Assembly: GCF_030285625.1 (NCBI RefSeq)
Contig: NZ_CP127294.1
Location: forward strand, 9,742,001-9,806,000
Direction: 5' to 3'
DNA length: 64,000 nt
Source: Amycolatopsis sp. 2-15
GTDB taxonomy: Bacteria > Actinomycetota > Actinomycetes > Mycobacteriales > Pseudonocardiaceae
The notes beneath the pieces are model-generated. The model was not told the origin of the DNA, searched no databases, and saw nothing but the letters and a program-made list of their open reading frames with translations. A program made the translations under genes and the position numbers. This document shows, piece after piece, positions 1-9,375 of this stretch (positions within the stretch are counted from its first letter, which is position 1; every line of letters starts with the position of its first letter).

Positions 1-242
1 CGACTAATGCGGCAGCGCGTTCTTGTCCGCTGTTCTGCGCTCCGAGCCGAAGAGGTTCGCAGGCCTCGCCATTCCTGTGCAGTGCAGCGATCCTGCAGGC
101 CGAAGGTGCGAGGGGCATCGCTGTCAGCCGCAACCGGGCGACCAAGCCAGGCAGCTGAAGCGCACCGTTCCCCGCCCGGCCGAACATTCCCCAGCCGGTC
201 AGACCCGAAGCACAACACCGCATCCCACTACCCCACACATGC

Positions 243-279
243 GGCAGGGCCCCCTCCCGAGTTGGGAGGGGGCCCTGCC
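243..279 (-). terminator. Terminator of hupB copy 1
   Basis: A GC-rich inverted repeat (GGCAGGGCCCCCTCCC against its complement) lies just past the stop of the minus-strand HU gene. A related hairpin follows the second HU gene at 6444-6480, so the 3' flank was duplicated along with the gene. There is no clear U-tract. Bases 1-242 before it hold no gene that I can support. Confidence 0.7.
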
Positions 280-316
280 GTGAAGTGCACGTCCCGGCGT
301 GAGCGCCGGGGTGGTG

Positions 317-985
317 TTACTTCTTCTTCGCAGCGCTGGTGCGCTTGGCCGCCGGCTTGGCAGCGGTCTTCTTCGCGGCCGGCTTGGCAGCGGCCGGCTT
401 CGCGGCAGCGGCCTTGGTCGCCGTGGCCTTGGCGGCCGGCTTGGCAGCGGCAGCCTTGGTGGTGGCGGCCTTCGCGCGCGTCGCGGCGGGCTTGGCAGCG
501 GCGGTCTTCGTCGCAGCGGCCGGCTTCGCGGCGGTGGCGCGGGTACGCGTCGTGGTGGAGCGCGTGGTGGCCGGGCGGGTCGCCGTGGTGCGCGAGGCAG
601 CCGCACGCGTGCCGGTCGCCGCGGTCGCACGCGTGGTGGTCGCGCGGGAGGCGGTGGCAGCCGTAGCGGTGGTGGTGCGCTTGACGGCGGTGGCCTTCGG
701 CAGCTTCTTCGTGCCGGAGATGACGTCCTTGAACGTCGTGCCCGCGCGGAAGGCCGGCACGTTGGTCTTCTTCACCCGCACCGTCTCACCCGTGCGCGGG
801 TTACGCGCGGTCCGGGCGGCACGGGCACGCTTCTCGAACACACCGAACCCGGTGATGTTCACCTTCTCGCCCTTGTTGACCGTCCGGATGATGATGTCGA
901 CGAGACCGTCGACGGCCTCCGAAGCAACCTTTTTGTCGCCCAGACGCTCCGACAGCGCCTCGATCAGCTGGGCCTTGTTGGCCAT
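317..985 (-). CDS. hupB: HU-family nucleoid protein with Lys/Ala-rich tail (copy 1)
   Basis: This is a 222-residue histone-like DNA-binding protein. Residues 1-90 are a canonical HU fold starting [19 protein letters not shown], with the DNA-binding arm around [13 protein letters not shown]. Residues from about 100 onward are a low-complexity tail of KPAAK, TTRT and KAAA motifs, as in the mycobacterial HupB / Streptomyces HupS class, which compacts DNA and contacts it through the basic tail. The start is fixed by TTGGAGGACTGGAATG upstream. It is an inverted duplicate of 5804-6406: the first 106 residues are identical, and the tail here is 22 residues longer. The leuCD-adjacent copy is probably ancestral, because that linkage is common in actinomycetes. 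The duplication, or ongoing gene conversion, is the odd point. Confidence 0.95.
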   Translation of the reverse strand: MANKAQLIEALSERLGDKKVASEAVDGLVDIIIRTVNKGEKVNITGFGVFEKRARAARTARNPRTGETVRVKKTNVPAFRAGTTFKDVISGTKKLPKATAVKRTTTATAATASRATTTRATAATGTRAAASRTTATRPATTRSTTTRTRATAAKPAAATKTAAAKPAATRAKAATTKAAAAKPAAKATATKAAAAKPAAAKPAAKKTAAKPAAKRTSAAKKK

Positions 986-1031
986 TCCAGTCCTCCAAGA
1001 AGAACTCTTCGTCCACGGCCACGTCGGCCGA
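669..1031. repeat. Left arm of 363-bp perfect inverted repeat
   Basis: These bases cover the HU 5' UTR end and codons 1 to about 105. Read as the reverse complement they match 5758-6120 at every base I compared, third codon positions included. The two arms flank about 4.7 kb holding the cupin gene, the IclR regulator and leuCD. Confidence 0.93.
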
Positions 1032-1042
1032 ACTCTTCAATA

Positions 1043-1080
1043 GTATTACCCATAACGTGGAGAAGTCCAAACGGGACCCT
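1043..1080 (-). promoter_or_regulatory. Promoter of hupB copy 1
   Basis: On the minus strand TTGGAC and TAATAC are separated by 16 bases, upstream of the HU coding region. The second HU gene has the matching pair TTGGAA and TAATAC with 15 bases between them. The flanks around these boxes have diverged, so their retention suggests that they work. Inferred from sequence only. Confidence 0.5.
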
Positions 1081-1876
1081 CGGTTTTTCCGTTGGCGTGT
1101 CTGCGGTCCGCCCTTTCGAAGCACTCAGGAACGGTCGGAATAGGCACCACTTTATTCGCTCTTGTGTTCGATTGTTCGCATGGAGTGAGGCTCTACCAGC
1201 GGTTTTGGCCCGGACGCCACCCTCACCCCGTGCTTCTCCAGTGGCGGAGGGCGATCTTGCCCCGGGTCCCTGAGTGTCCTTTGCGGACTGACGAACGACG
1301 GCCCGACGATCGTCGCGAATCCGGGTGCGCGGCGACCCGGCACGGGGGGCAGGGCTCCTCCGGGGAGGGTCGGAACCCCTGCCGCGGCGGGGTTCGATCA
1401 CTCCGCGGCGGCGACGGCCGTTGGGTGGCAAAGGACTCGGCAGGCGGACCGGAGCCGGCCCCGAAACCCGACAAAGCAGAGCCCCCAAGAGCGGCAACGG
1501 GTGCGCGGCAGGGGTCCGGTCGCGTGACGACTCGGCCAAGCGTGTGACCGGCGAAGGCCCCGGACCGGCGTTCCGTGTGACGCAAGGGCAGGCGGCACTC
1601 GGCCGAGCGGGTGGCGCCGCGGTGAACGACGGTTCGGCCGCCCGAAGCCCTGTCAGGGATGGGGATCGGGCCCACACCCGATCCCCGCGGTTGACCTGAG
1701 GCACCCGGCTCACTCAGTGAGGGAAAGACCGCTCGGCACGGATACACGAGCCCCTCAAGAGGGCCCGCGAACGCACCGAAAAGCGCCCCGGCCAGAAGCA
1801 CGGACTAGCAGTGCCAGCCGGAGCGCCGTCAGGGATCAGCAGGTCAGGGGCAGGGTAATCTGTCCACTCAGGACTG
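1081..1876. other. Intergenic region, no gene recognised
   Basis: About 800 bp between the HU promoter and the cupin stop codon. Open frames on both strands run through it, but none has a credible start, ribosome-binding site or recognisable domain. Very high GC alone explains the open frames. I see no strong repeat in it. Confidence 0.6.
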
Positions 1877-2407
1877 TCAGGCGGGGGCGGTGGTCCGGGC
1901 GAGCGCGAAGTACCGCTCGTCGCTGTAGGGCCCGGGCGCGCCGGTGGCCGGGTCCCAGATCGTCCGCGACAGCTGGAAGAGATCCCCCAAGTACACGTGC
2001 AGCGCCACGGACCACTCGCCGGTCCGGTTGGCCACCGAATGGATCACGCGCTCGTCCATCGGCAGCACGGAGCCGGCTGCCGTGTCGATCTCGCCCGCGC
2101 CGGTGAGGCCCGAGCCGTCCGCGCGATAGAAGGTGTTGGTCTCCCGGCCCTCGAGCACGGCGATGCACGCCGGGATGAGGTGGTCGTGCGGCGGGTACTC
2201 CGTCCGGGGCCCGATCTCGACCCGCAGCAACGTCAGCGTCGGCTCGGCGTGGAGCACGTGCTCGTCGCCCCCGGAGCCGGGCAGCCAGCCGAGGACCTCG
2301 GCGGCGGACGCGGCGACCTCCCGCTGCAGCCGCAGCAGAGCGGCTGCCGGGTCCGGGGCGCGGCCGGCGCGTCGGGCGGCGAGGATCAGGTCGGTGAGTT
2401 CGGTCAT
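1877..2407 (-). CDS. Cupin-fold protein, cysteine-dioxygenase-like
   Basis: A 176-residue protein with a metal-binding cupin signature. PPHDHLIPACIAVLEG in the middle supplies two His and an acidic position, and VIHSVANRT further on supplies the third His. The pattern resembles the cysteine-dioxygenase-like or double-stranded beta-helix predicted metal-dependent enzymes that oxidise thiols or small acids. The substrate cannot be read from the sequence. It is transcribed away from the IclR gene upstream, on the same strand, about 250 bp from it and beyond that gene's terminator, so it is probably monocistronic. No signal peptide is visible, so cytoplasmic. Confidence 0.75.
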   Translation of the reverse strand: MTELTDLILAARRAGRAPDPAAALLRLQREVAASAAEVLGWLPGSGGDEHVLHAEPTLTLLRVEIGPRTEYPPHDHLIPACIAVLEGRETNTFYRADGSGLTGAGEIDTAAGSVLPMDERVIHSVANRTGEWSVALHVYLGDLFQLSRTIWDPATGAPGPYSDERYFALARTTAPA

Positions 2408-2592
2408 GAAGGGCTCCGTCCACCTGGGAGGGTCGCGGCCGGTCGGGCCGCGAAGTGGGGACAGGGTGCCATCGACCGGTGTCGTGCGCTCGTGAAGGCG
2501 ACGGCCGGATTCTCGGCCGGCTCAGATGAGCGGCACAGGTTCGCGGCCAACAGTCGTTTGGTGAACGGCTGTTCGGCGTCACCGCCGAAAAG

Positions 2593-2622
2593 AAGGCCGC
2601 CTCCCCCGGAGGAGAGGCGGCC
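2593..2622 (-). terminator. Terminator after the IclR regulator
   Basis: Inverted repeat AGGCCGCCTC against GAGGCGGCCT with a short loop, followed on the minus strand by a small T-containing stretch. It sits about 40 bp downstream of the regulator stop codon and separates it from the cupin gene. Confidence 0.75.
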
Positions 2623-2660
2623 TGAGGTGGAGAGTGGTGGGAGTCAGCGGGAGCGGAGCG

Positions 2661-3362
2661 TCAAAGCCGTTCTTGGAGCGCGTCCGCCGCGGCGAGCAGA
2701 TCGGCGGCCCAGCGCGCGCCCGGTTTGCGGCCGATGCGTTCGATGGGCCCGGAAACCGAGACCGCCGCGACGACCGTGCCCGACGAATCCCGCACGGGCG
2801 CCGAGACGCTCGCCACGCCGGGTTCGCGTTCGGCGACGCTCTGCGCCCAGCCGCGGCGGCGCACTTCCAGCAGAGTGCGTTCGCCGTACACGGCTTCGGC
2901 GAGAATGGTGCGCTGCGTGTGCGGATCCGACCACGCGGCGAGGACCTTCGCGCCCGAGCCGGCCGTCATCGGCAGGCGCGAGCCGATCGGCACGGTGTCG
3001 CGCAGGCCACTCGGCGGCTCGGCCGTGGAGACGCACACGCGCTGCACGCCGTCCCTCCGGTACAGCTGCACGCTTTCGCCCGTGATGTCGCGCAGCTTCG
3101 GCAGCACCGAGCTCGCCGCGTCGAGCAACGGGTCGGTCGAGCCGCCCGCCAGCTCGGCGAGCGCGGTGCCCGGGCGCCAGCGGCCGTCCGGTCCCCGGCG
3201 CAGCAACCGATGCACTTCGAGACCGACGGCGAGACGGTGCGCCGTCGCCCTCGGTAGTCCCGTGCGTGTGCAGAGTTCCGCCAGCCCACAGGGGTCTTCG
3301 GCGACGGCCTGCAGCACCGCCACGGCTTTGTCCAGTACTCCGATACCGCTATGCTGTCCCAC
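2661..3362 (-). CDS. ndgR: IclR-family transcriptional regulator (NdgR/LtbR-like)
   Basis: A 233-residue IclR-family protein. The N-terminal winged helix-turn-helix runs from about residue 8 to 60 (LDKAVAVLQAVAEDPCGLAELCTRTGLPRA with a recognition helix near 28-45). The C-terminal IclR effector domain carries the family pattern of PIGSRLPMTAGSGAKVLAAW and SVSAPVRD. It is divergent from leuC with about 140 bp between them. In Streptomyces (NdgR/AreB) and Corynebacterium (LtbR) a regulator in exactly this place controls leuCD and other amino-acid genes, so a role in leucine synthesis follows from family and position. The effector ligand is not visible. Confidence 0.88.
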   Translation of the reverse strand: MGQHSGIGVLDKAVAVLQAVAEDPCGLAELCTRTGLPRATAHRLAVGLEVHRLLRRGPDGRWRPGTALAELAGGSTDPLLDAASSVLPKLRDITGESVQLYRRDGVQRVCVSTAEPPSGLRDTVPIGSRLPMTAGSGAKVLAAWSDPHTQRTILAEAVYGERTLLEVRRRGWAQSVAEREPGVASVSAPVRDSSGTVVAAVSVSGPIERIGRKPGARWAADLLAAADALQERL

Positions 3363-3375
3363 GACGCGATACTAA

Positions 3376-3394
3376 CTTCCCGCAGTTTGGGAAG
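3376..3394. promoter_or_regulatory. Candidate operator between ndgR and leuC
   Basis: The divergent intergenic region contains an exact inverted repeat, CTTCCC and GGGAAG around a 7-base centre, followed by a further TGGGAA half-site about 10 bp on. It lies 14 bp before the regulator start, where it could serve autoregulation and leuCD control. Binding by this IclR protein is inferred from position only. Confidence 0.45.
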
Positions 3395-3505
3395 TCCAGA
3401 ATCTGGGAAAAACGAACTCGAGCTACGCACGTGACGTGGCTCGCCCCGCCTTAGGACGTCGCCCGAGTTCCTTGCTCCCGGCCAACCCCTTGGAAGGAGC
3501 CGGAG

Positions 3506-4933
3506 ATGACCAGCCCGACCGGCAAGGCCCGCACGCTGGCGGAGAAGGTGTGGGACAGCCACCTCGTGCGCCGAGGCGAAGGTGCCGAACCGGACCTGCT
3601 CTACATCGACCTCCACCTGGTGCACGAAGTCACGAGCCCGCAGGCGTTCGACGGACTCCGGCTGGCCGGGCGGCCCGTGCGCCGTCCCGACCTCACCATC
3701 GCGACCGAGGACCACAACGTCCCCACCGTCGACATCGACCTCCCGATCGCGGACCCGGTGTCGCGCACGCAGGTCGACACCCTTCGCCGCAACTGCAAGG
3801 AGTTCGGTGTCCGGCTGCATCCGATGGGTGACGTCGAGCAGGGCATCGTGCACGTGATCGGCCCGCAGCTGGGGCTCACGCAGCCCGGCACGACCGTGGT
3901 GTGCGGCGACAGTCACACCTCCACCCACGGCGCGTTCGGCGCGATGGCCTTCGGCATCGGCACCTCGGAGGTCGAGCACGTGCTCGCCACCCAGACGCTG
4001 CCGCTGCGCAAGTTCAAGACGATGGCGATCACCGTCGACGGCGAGCTGAAGCCGGGCGTCACGGCGAAGGACATCATCCTCGCCGTCATCGCCAAGATCG
4101 GCACCGGCGGCGGGCAGGGCTACGTGCTCGAGTACCGCGGCAAGGCCATTGAAGCGCTTTCGATGGAAGCGCGCATGACGGTGTGCAACATGTCGATCGA
4201 GGCGGGCGCGCGCGCCGGCATGATCGCCCCGGACGAGACGACCTTCGAGTATCTGAAGGGCCGTCCGCACGCGCCGCAGGGCGCCGACTGGGACGCCGCC
4301 GTGGCCGCGTGGCGTGAGCTGCGCACCGACGAGGGCGCCGAGTTCGACGCCGAGGTGCATCTCGACGCCGACGAGCTCACCCCGTTCGTGACCTGGGGTA
4401 CCAACCCGGGCCAGGGCCTGCCGCTGGGCGCCTCGGTGCCCGACCCGGCCCGGATCGTCGACGAGAACGAGCGCGCCTCGGCCGAGAAGGCCCTGTCCTA
4501 TATGGACCTGACTCCGGGCACGCCGCTGCGCGAGATCGCGGTGGACACCGTCTTCCTCGGTTCGTGCACCAACGGCCGCATCGAGGACCTGCGCGCGGCC
4601 GCCGAGGTGCTGCGCGGGCGCAAGGTCGCCGAGTCCGTGCGGATGCTCGTGGTCCCCGGCTCCATGCGCGTGCGCCAGGCCGCCATCGACGAGGGCCTGG
4701 ACAAGGTCTTCACCGAGGCCGGCGCCGAGTGGCGGCAGGCGGGCTGCTCGATGTGCCTGGGCATGAACCCGGACCAGCTCGCCCCCGGCGAGCGCAGCGC
4801 GTCGACCTCCAACCGCAACTTCGAGGGCAGGCAGGGCAAGGGCGGGCGCACGCACTTGGTGTCGCCGCTCGTGGCCGCCGCCACGGCCGTGCGGGGGACG
4901 CTCTCGTCCCCGGCCGACCTGGCCACCGTCTGA
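3506..4933 (+). CDS. leuC: 3-isopropylmalate dehydratase large subunit
   Basis: A 475-residue aconitase-family protein that, with LeuD, isomerises 2-isopropylmalate to 3-isopropylmalate in leucine synthesis. The three [4Fe-4S] cysteines are present: Cys354 in [11 protein letters not shown], and Cys414 and Cys417 in [12 protein letters not shown]. The active-site region [13 protein letters not shown] is intact. Length matches the bacterial LeuC norm. The start follows a GGAGCCGGAG ribosome-binding site. leuD begins 26 bp downstream, so the two form an operon divergent from the IclR regulator. Confidence 0.97.
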   Translation: MTSPTGKARTLAEKVWDSHLVRRGEGAEPDLLYIDLHLVHEVTSPQAFDGLRLAGRPVRRPDLTIATEDHNVPTVDIDLPIADPVSRTQVDTLRRNCKEFGVRLHPMGDVEQGIVHVIGPQLGLTQPGTTVVCGDSHTSTHGAFGAMAFGIGTSEVEHVLATQTLPLRKFKTMAITVDGELKPGVTAKDIILAVIAKIGTGGGQGYVLEYRGKAIEALSMEARMTVCNMSIEAGARAGMIAPDETTFEYLKGRPHAPQGADWDAAVAAWRELRTDEGAEFDAEVHLDADELTPFVTWGTNPGQGLPLGASVPDPARIVDENERASAEKALSYMDLTPGTPLREIAVDTVFLGSCTNGRIEDLRAAAEVLRGRKVAESVRMLVVPGSMRVRQAAIDEGLDKVFTEAGAEWRQAGCSMCLGMNPDQLAPGERSASTSNRNFEGRQGKGGRTHLVSPLVAAATAVRGTLSSPADLATV

Positions 4934-4959
4934 CCCTTCCCGAGACAGGAGCTCCCACC

Positions 4960-5562
4960 ATGGAACCGTTCACCCAGCACACCGGCATCGGGGTGCCGCT
5001 GCGCAGGTCCAACGTGGACACTGACCAGATCATCCCGGCCGTCTACCTCAAGCGTGTGACCCGCACCGGCTTCGAGGACGGCCTGTTCGCCGCCTGGCGC
5101 AACCAGGACGACTTCATCCTCAACCAGGAGCCCTTCGACCGCGGCAGCGTCCTGGTCGCCGGCCCCGACTTCGGCACCGGCTCCTCGCGCGAGCACGCCG
5201 TGTGGGCGCTCAAGGACTACGGCTTCCGCGCCGTGATCGCCGCCCGCTTCGCCGACATCTTCCGCGGCAACTCCGGCAAGGGCGGCCTCGTCGCCGCCCA
5301 GTGCGAGCAGTCGGACGTCGAACTGCTGTGGAAGCTGCTCGAGACCGAGCCCGGCACGGAGGTCACGGTCGACCTCGAGACCAAGACCGTGCGGGCCAAG
5401 GACTTCACCGCGCCGTTCCAGATCGACGACTACGTGCGCTGGCGCCTGCTCGAAGGGCTCGACGACATCGGCCTCACCCTGCGCCACGCCGAAGAGATCA
5501 CCGAGTTCGAATCGACCCGGCCCTCCTGGAAGCCCGTGACCACCCCGATCACGGCCTCCTAG
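4960..5562 (+). CDS. leuD: 3-isopropylmalate dehydratase small subunit
   Basis: A 200-residue swivel-domain subunit that pairs with LeuC. Recognisable elements are [19 protein letters not shown] at the N-terminus and [19 protein letters not shown] around residues 65-85, which form the substrate-binding loop. The ATG follows AGACAGGAGCTCCCACC, a good ribosome-binding site. I chose it over the longer overlapping frame, which lies in another reading frame. It is cotranscribed with leuC; a hairpin follows the stop and then the second HU gene begins. Confidence 0.97.
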   Translation: MEPFTQHTGIGVPLRRSNVDTDQIIPAVYLKRVTRTGFEDGLFAAWRNQDDFILNQEPFDRGSVLVAGPDFGTGSSREHAVWALKDYGFRAVIAARFADIFRGNSGKGGLVAAQCEQSDVELLWKLLETEPGTEVTVDLETKTVRAKDFTAPFQIDDYVRWRLLEGLDDIGLTLRHAEEITEFESTRPSWKPVTTPITAS

Positions 5563-5576
5563 CCCTCGCCCGGGGT

Positions 5577-5606
5577 ACGGATTCCCTGCTCGGAAAGGGA
5601 ATCCGT
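5577..5606 (+). terminator. Hairpin after leuD
   Basis: Perfect inverted repeat ACGGATTCCCT against AGGGAATCCGT with an 8-base loop, 14 bp after the leuD stop. There is no U-run, as is common in high-GC actinomycetes. It probably ends the leuCD transcript before the HU promoter. Confidence 0.7.
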
Positions 5607-5717
5607 GCCCCCGCGGCAAGCCTCTTCACCCGCACCAAACGGCACCTCCCCCGGCCCCGGAAGGGTCCCTCGGGAGGCGGAACCACTCCTCCTGCAAGGG
5701 AAAATTCCGCGCGCCGT

Positions 5718-5744
5718 TTGGAATTTGTGCTGCGTTGGTAATAC
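5718..5744 (+). promoter_or_regulatory. Promoter of hupB copy 2
   Basis: TTGGAA (5718-5723) and TAATAC (5739-5744) with a 15-base spacer, 60 bp before the HU start. The same pair of boxes is found upstream of the other HU copy. Confidence 0.5.
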
Positions 5745-5757
5745 CGTGGGCGCTAAG

Positions 5758-6120
5758 TCGGCCGACGTGGCCGTGGACGAAGAGTTCTTCTTGGAGGACT
5801 GGAATGGCCAACAAGGCCCAGCTGATCGAGGCGCTGTCGGAGCGTCTGGGCGACAAAAAGGTTGCTTCGGAGGCCGTCGACGGTCTCGTCGACATCATCA
5901 TCCGGACGGTCAACAAGGGCGAGAAGGTGAACATCACCGGGTTCGGTGTGTTCGAGAAGCGTGCCCGTGCCGCCCGGACCGCGCGTAACCCGCGCACGGG
6001 TGAGACGGTGCGGGTGAAGAAGACCAACGTGCCGGCCTTCCGCGCGGGCACGACGTTCAAGGACGTCATCTCCGGCACGAAGAAGCTGCCGAAGGCCACC
6101 GCCGTCAAGCGCACCACCAC
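5758..6120. repeat. Right arm of 363-bp perfect inverted repeat
   Basis: Matches the reverse complement of 669-1031 with no difference that I could find. It starts within the 5' UTR at TCGGCCGACGTGG and ends in the codons for KRTTT, where the tails begin to differ by insertion or deletion. Confidence 0.93.
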
Positions 6121-6406
6121 GGCGACCGCCTCGCGCACCACGGCCACCCGCCCCGCGGCGACGCGCTCCACCACGACTCGTACCCGCGCGACGGCCGCGA
6201 AGCCGGCCACCGCGACGAAGACCGCCGCCGCCAAGCCGGCCGCCTCGCGCGCTAAGGCCACCACCACCAAGGCTGCCGCTGCCAAGCCGGCCGCGAAGGC
6301 CACGGCGACCAAGGCCGCCACGACGAAGGCCGCCGCCAAGCCGGCCGCGAAGAAGACCGCTGCCAAGCCGGCGGCCAGGCGCACCAGCGCTGCGAAGAAG
6401 AAGTAG
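5804..6406 (+). CDS. hupB: HU-family nucleoid protein with Lys/Ala-rich tail (copy 2)
   Basis: A 200-residue HU protein with the same HU core as the inverted copy at 317-985 and a slightly shorter basic tail ([20 protein letters not shown] repeats). It should bind and bend DNA non-specifically and shape the nucleoid. The start MANKAQL follows TTGGAGGACTGGA. An in-frame upstream ATG at 5735 is rejected because it falls before the -10 box. Its place after leuCD is the usual actinobacterial location of hupB, so this is probably the parental gene. The tail lacks 22 residues found in the other copy. Confidence 0.95.
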   Translation: MANKAQLIEALSERLGDKKVASEAVDGLVDIIIRTVNKGEKVNITGFGVFEKRARAARTARNPRTGETVRVKKTNVPAFRAGTTFKDVISGTKKLPKATAVKRTTTATASRTTATRPAATRSTTTRTRATAAKPATATKTAAAKPAASRAKATTTKAAAAKPAAKATATKAATTKAAAKPAAKKTAAKPAARRTSAAKKK

Positions 6407-6443
6407 CACCACCCCGGCGCTCACGCCAGGACGTGCACTTCAC

Positions 6444-6480
6444 GGCAGGGCCCCCTCCCAACCCGGGACGGGGCCCTGCC
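6444..6480 (+). terminator. Terminator of hupB copy 2
   Basis: Inverted repeat built from GGCAGGGCCCC and GGGGCCCTGCC, 38 bp after the stop. The sequence is related to the terminator of the other HU gene, including the flanking GTGCACTTCACGGCAGGG. Confidence 0.75.
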
Positions 6481-6636
6481 GCATGTCCGGGCTCTTTCGC
6501 CCGCCGGTGGCTCCGGCCGATCCCGTCTGTCCGGCAACGGGACCCAGCACCGAACTGACCTGATGTCACTCCAGTTCACGACAACACAGCCCTGGACGGG
6601 ACTCCCTCTCGTCCTTGCGCCGGCCCCGCCTGCCAT

Positions 6637-7010
6637 CGGCCTGCCGCACCGCAATGCGGCCCGGACGAGGCACCCTCACCGCCCGCGCCGGTTCCACCCT
6701 GCCGCACATCACCCTGCCGCAGCGCACCCCAGCCCCAAACCAGACACCCTCACCACTCGCGCCCGGACCACCCCGCCGCACACCGGCCTGCCACACCGCA
6801 ACACGACCCCGGACAAGACACCTCACCGCCGCCGTCGCTCTCACCCTGCCGCACGACATCCCGGCCACGGATGAGACTGCTCCTTCCTGCCGCCAGTCTC
6901 GGTCCGGCCATGGCCGCCTTTGGCCTGCCGCACGGCATCACAACTCCGGACTCGATTGCCCTGCCTCGCTGCCCCGTCGGCCCCGCCTGCCCCACATCGG
7001 CCTGCCGCAC
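6637..7010. repeat. Degenerate tandem repeat with CCTGCCGCAC core
   Basis: The core CCTGCCGCAC, or one- to two-base variants of it, recurs at 6638, 6698, 6711, 6786, 6845, 6923 and 7001. Apart from the close pair at 6698 and 6711, the spacings are about 59-78 bp. Sequence between cores is partly alike (ACCCTCACC, CCGGAC, CACCGCA). It is too degenerate for CRISPR and not in a convincing reading frame. It looks like an old array that has diverged. Confidence 0.6.
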
Positions 7011-8489
7011 GGCACCACGGACCTCTGTCCTGTGCCTCGCTGGTGAAGCCAGACCTCACCAGCCCGCCCACGTCCCTGCCTCCGCGACGAATCCTCGCCC
7101 ACCGCGAGTCTCATCCATCAGATCCGCGCCGCATTCGCTACACGCGTCTTCTCAGTCCCTCAACAGCGATCAGCCCCGAACTCCCCCATCGCCACAATCA
7201 CTCCGCACTCAATACTCTCCCCGACACAGTTCTCCCCCGCTGCCGCCATATCAGCCAATCCGAATCGACTTTCCTCACAATGTTCGATCCGCCAATCAGT
7301 TCCACTCAACGAGGCATCGCCATTGCCTGAGGCCTCCGCCAACACCATCCCCAACCATCACCGAAACGATCTTCGCCGCCCTCACACCCATCCCCATTCA
7401 CCGTCGAGACTGTCTCCTCGACGCTCCCTCCCCCGCCCCGGCACACAACATCGACCGGTCTCCCAGCTCGCTTCGCGCACAGACCCAGACCCTCCACCAT
7501 CACCGCCCACCGGTAGTACCGCCGCTGCCCTGCCTTCCACCGCATCGCGGCCAGCCCTGCTCAGCACCCTTCGCGCGCAACGCGCCCCGCCCGCCCATCG
7601 CCACTCACCGGCAAACACCGCCACACCAGGCCCGCCCCAGCACAATCGGCCCTCTTCACGCACGAGGCACCGACACCACCGCCCCGCCTGCCAGAAGCTC
7701 TCTCCCACGCGTCAGCGCACTCCATCAGACGCTTCTGCCCAGCCCGTTTCCCACACAGAGCACCCGGACCACCACCATCACCACATCACCGCCGCCGCCC
7801 CGCGCCCCTCCATCACCCCGCTTCGACCGGCCCCGCCTGCGCCGCCTCTCCGACAGGTCACCCACGCCAAACGCCAGCAGCACCGCCTATCCCGATTCCT
7901 CATCCCACGCTTCGGCACAGCCATCGACAGGCCCCACATTCCACTTCCCACCCAACTCACCCATGCCACTCACCGGCGACACCACCTATCCCAATTCCCT
8001 GCCCAGGTGGCACTGGCACTGACACTCAGCATCGAGCGGCCCCACCGGCACGCTTCCGACTCGAGGCTCCGGCAGCGCCATCACCCTCGGCACCAACTCC
8101 ACCTCGCCGTCCCCAAGCATCGAACCCTCGGCCACACGGGCACGCCGCCCACACAAGCCAGCCCCAACGCCACCATCACCGCCGCGCAGGCAATACCGCT
8201 TCCTCAAGCCCGCGCCCACCCGCCGGCACACAGCGTGGACCATCCCCGCGCACCAAGAACCGGGCCGCCACCATCCCTGCTGTCAAGCCCGCAAACTCGC
8301 CCAAGGTCGTTCGTCGCGCCGAGCAGGGTTCCTCGCCACCCACCGCCCACGCCACAACCGCCAGAACGCCCCGGCGCAGCCAACAACCCAGCCAACCCCG
8401 CACCCCAGCTGCACTCGCAGCCCTACGCCCGACCAGCGCAAGGAAGCCCACCGTCGCAGCCGACTGGCACTCCTCCAACTGAGCAGCCG
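7011..8489. other. C-rich, G-poor intergenic stretch without a supported gene
   Basis: The plus strand is strongly enriched in C and A and poor in G. Long frames exist (for example 6871-8022 and 7323-8969), but their products are His/Pro/Thr/Ser-rich with no domain, and none has a ribosome-binding site. Two sequences close to the palindrome common elsewhere in this window appear near 7598-7615 and 7964-7982, so part of the stretch may be eroded palindrome array. Confidence 0.55.
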
Positions 8490-8686
<197 letters not shown>

Positions 8687-9034
8687 GAAAACCAACCAGT
8701 ATCCCTCACCAGACACAACACGGCGGCCACAAAGCCCGCCACTCCCCCAGATCAAGAACCTGACGGTCCGCCCCGAAACGGCTCCGCTACCCAAGCCATC
8801 AGCCGCGTCCCTACCGAGACAAAGATCCGGCGGCCCATGGCCCGCGTGCAGATCCCGCCCGGTCGCGACCCACCGCGTCCATGAGCAACACCCACTGCCC
8901 GGCGGCGGTCGGCCTCTCCGAACCAAAGACCCGAGCCGCCACCCCACCGCCACAAACAGTCCCGTGTAGACACCCGCCAACACAGAACAGCGGGCCCTAC
9001 TCAGCCCCCGAAATCAACCAACCCCAGAAATGCC
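8687..9034. other. Intergenic, nothing recognised
   Basis: About 350 bp between the microsatellite and the tRNA-Glu terminator, C-rich on the plus strand like the stretch before it. I see no gene, hairpin or repeat of note. Confidence 0.5.
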
Positions 9035-9066
9035 AAAAACCCAGGTCCGCAACTGCGGAACCTGGG
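9035..9066 (-). terminator. Rho-independent terminator of tRNA-Glu
   Basis: On the minus strand, CCCAGGTTCCGCA pairs with TGCGGACCTGGG and runs into TTTTTGG. A strong stem with a U-run 14 bp after the tRNA-Glu 3' end. Confidence 0.9.
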
Positions 9067-9079
9067 CGGCGATTAACTG

Positions 9080-9152
9080 TACCCCCGATGGGATTCGAAC
9101 CCACGCTACCGGCGTGAGAGGCCGGCGTCCTAGGCCGCTAGACGACGGGGGC
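9080..9152 (-). tRNA. tRNA-Glu (anticodon CTC)
   Basis: The minus strand folds as a cloverleaf: acceptor GCCCCCG with CGGGGGT (G1-U72 wobble), anticodon arm CCGGC-CTCTCAC-GCCGG giving CTC, and T arm GTGGG-TTCGAAT-CCCAT. CCA is not encoded. It lies about 100 bp downstream of tRNA-Gln on the same strand, so the pair may be cotranscribed. Confidence 0.95.
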
Positions 9153-9253
9153 TTAGGATCTTTCCCCGTTTCCGGGGAGTTATTCTGTTTTTCTTGCTGG
9201 AGAGAACTTACCAGAGGCGATTTCTCGCCCTGCAGGGGGGTCACTCTCCGCAG

Positions 9254-9325
9254 CTGGGGTACCAGGACTCGAACCTAGACTAACTGGACCAGAACCAGTC
9301 GTGCTGCCAATTACACCATACCCCA
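9254..9325 (-). tRNA. tRNA-Gln (anticodon CTG)
   Basis: Cloverleaf with acceptor TGGGGTA against TACCCCA, anticodon arm ACTGG-TTCTGGT-CCAGT giving CTG, and a T arm with GGTTCGAGTCC. Discriminator G73, no encoded CCA. The gatCAB genes at 40-43.4 kb would supply its glutamine by transamidation if the organism lacks a glutaminyl-tRNA synthetase, which this window cannot show. Confidence 0.95.
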
Positions 9326-9375
9326 GTGAGGCGCTTTCCCGGCTCGGCCGGTTCAGCACCGCACGGAGATAAATA

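Noticed and set aside
299..1273. Plus-strand frames through the HU gene (for example 339-1043)
   Set aside because: Antisense shadow of a clear HU coding region; the Ala/Val-rich product is the complement of the Lys/Ala tail.
2966..4855. 629-residue minus-strand frame across leuC
   Set aside because: Complement of leuC, joined at one end to the N-terminal part of the IclR gene in the wrong frame.
9080..9325. tRNA-Glu as an attachment site for an integrated element extending to 6.5 kb
   Set aside because: No integrase, no repeat of the tRNA 3' end at the far side, and no mobile-element genes; the region is repeat-rich but not an island I can define.
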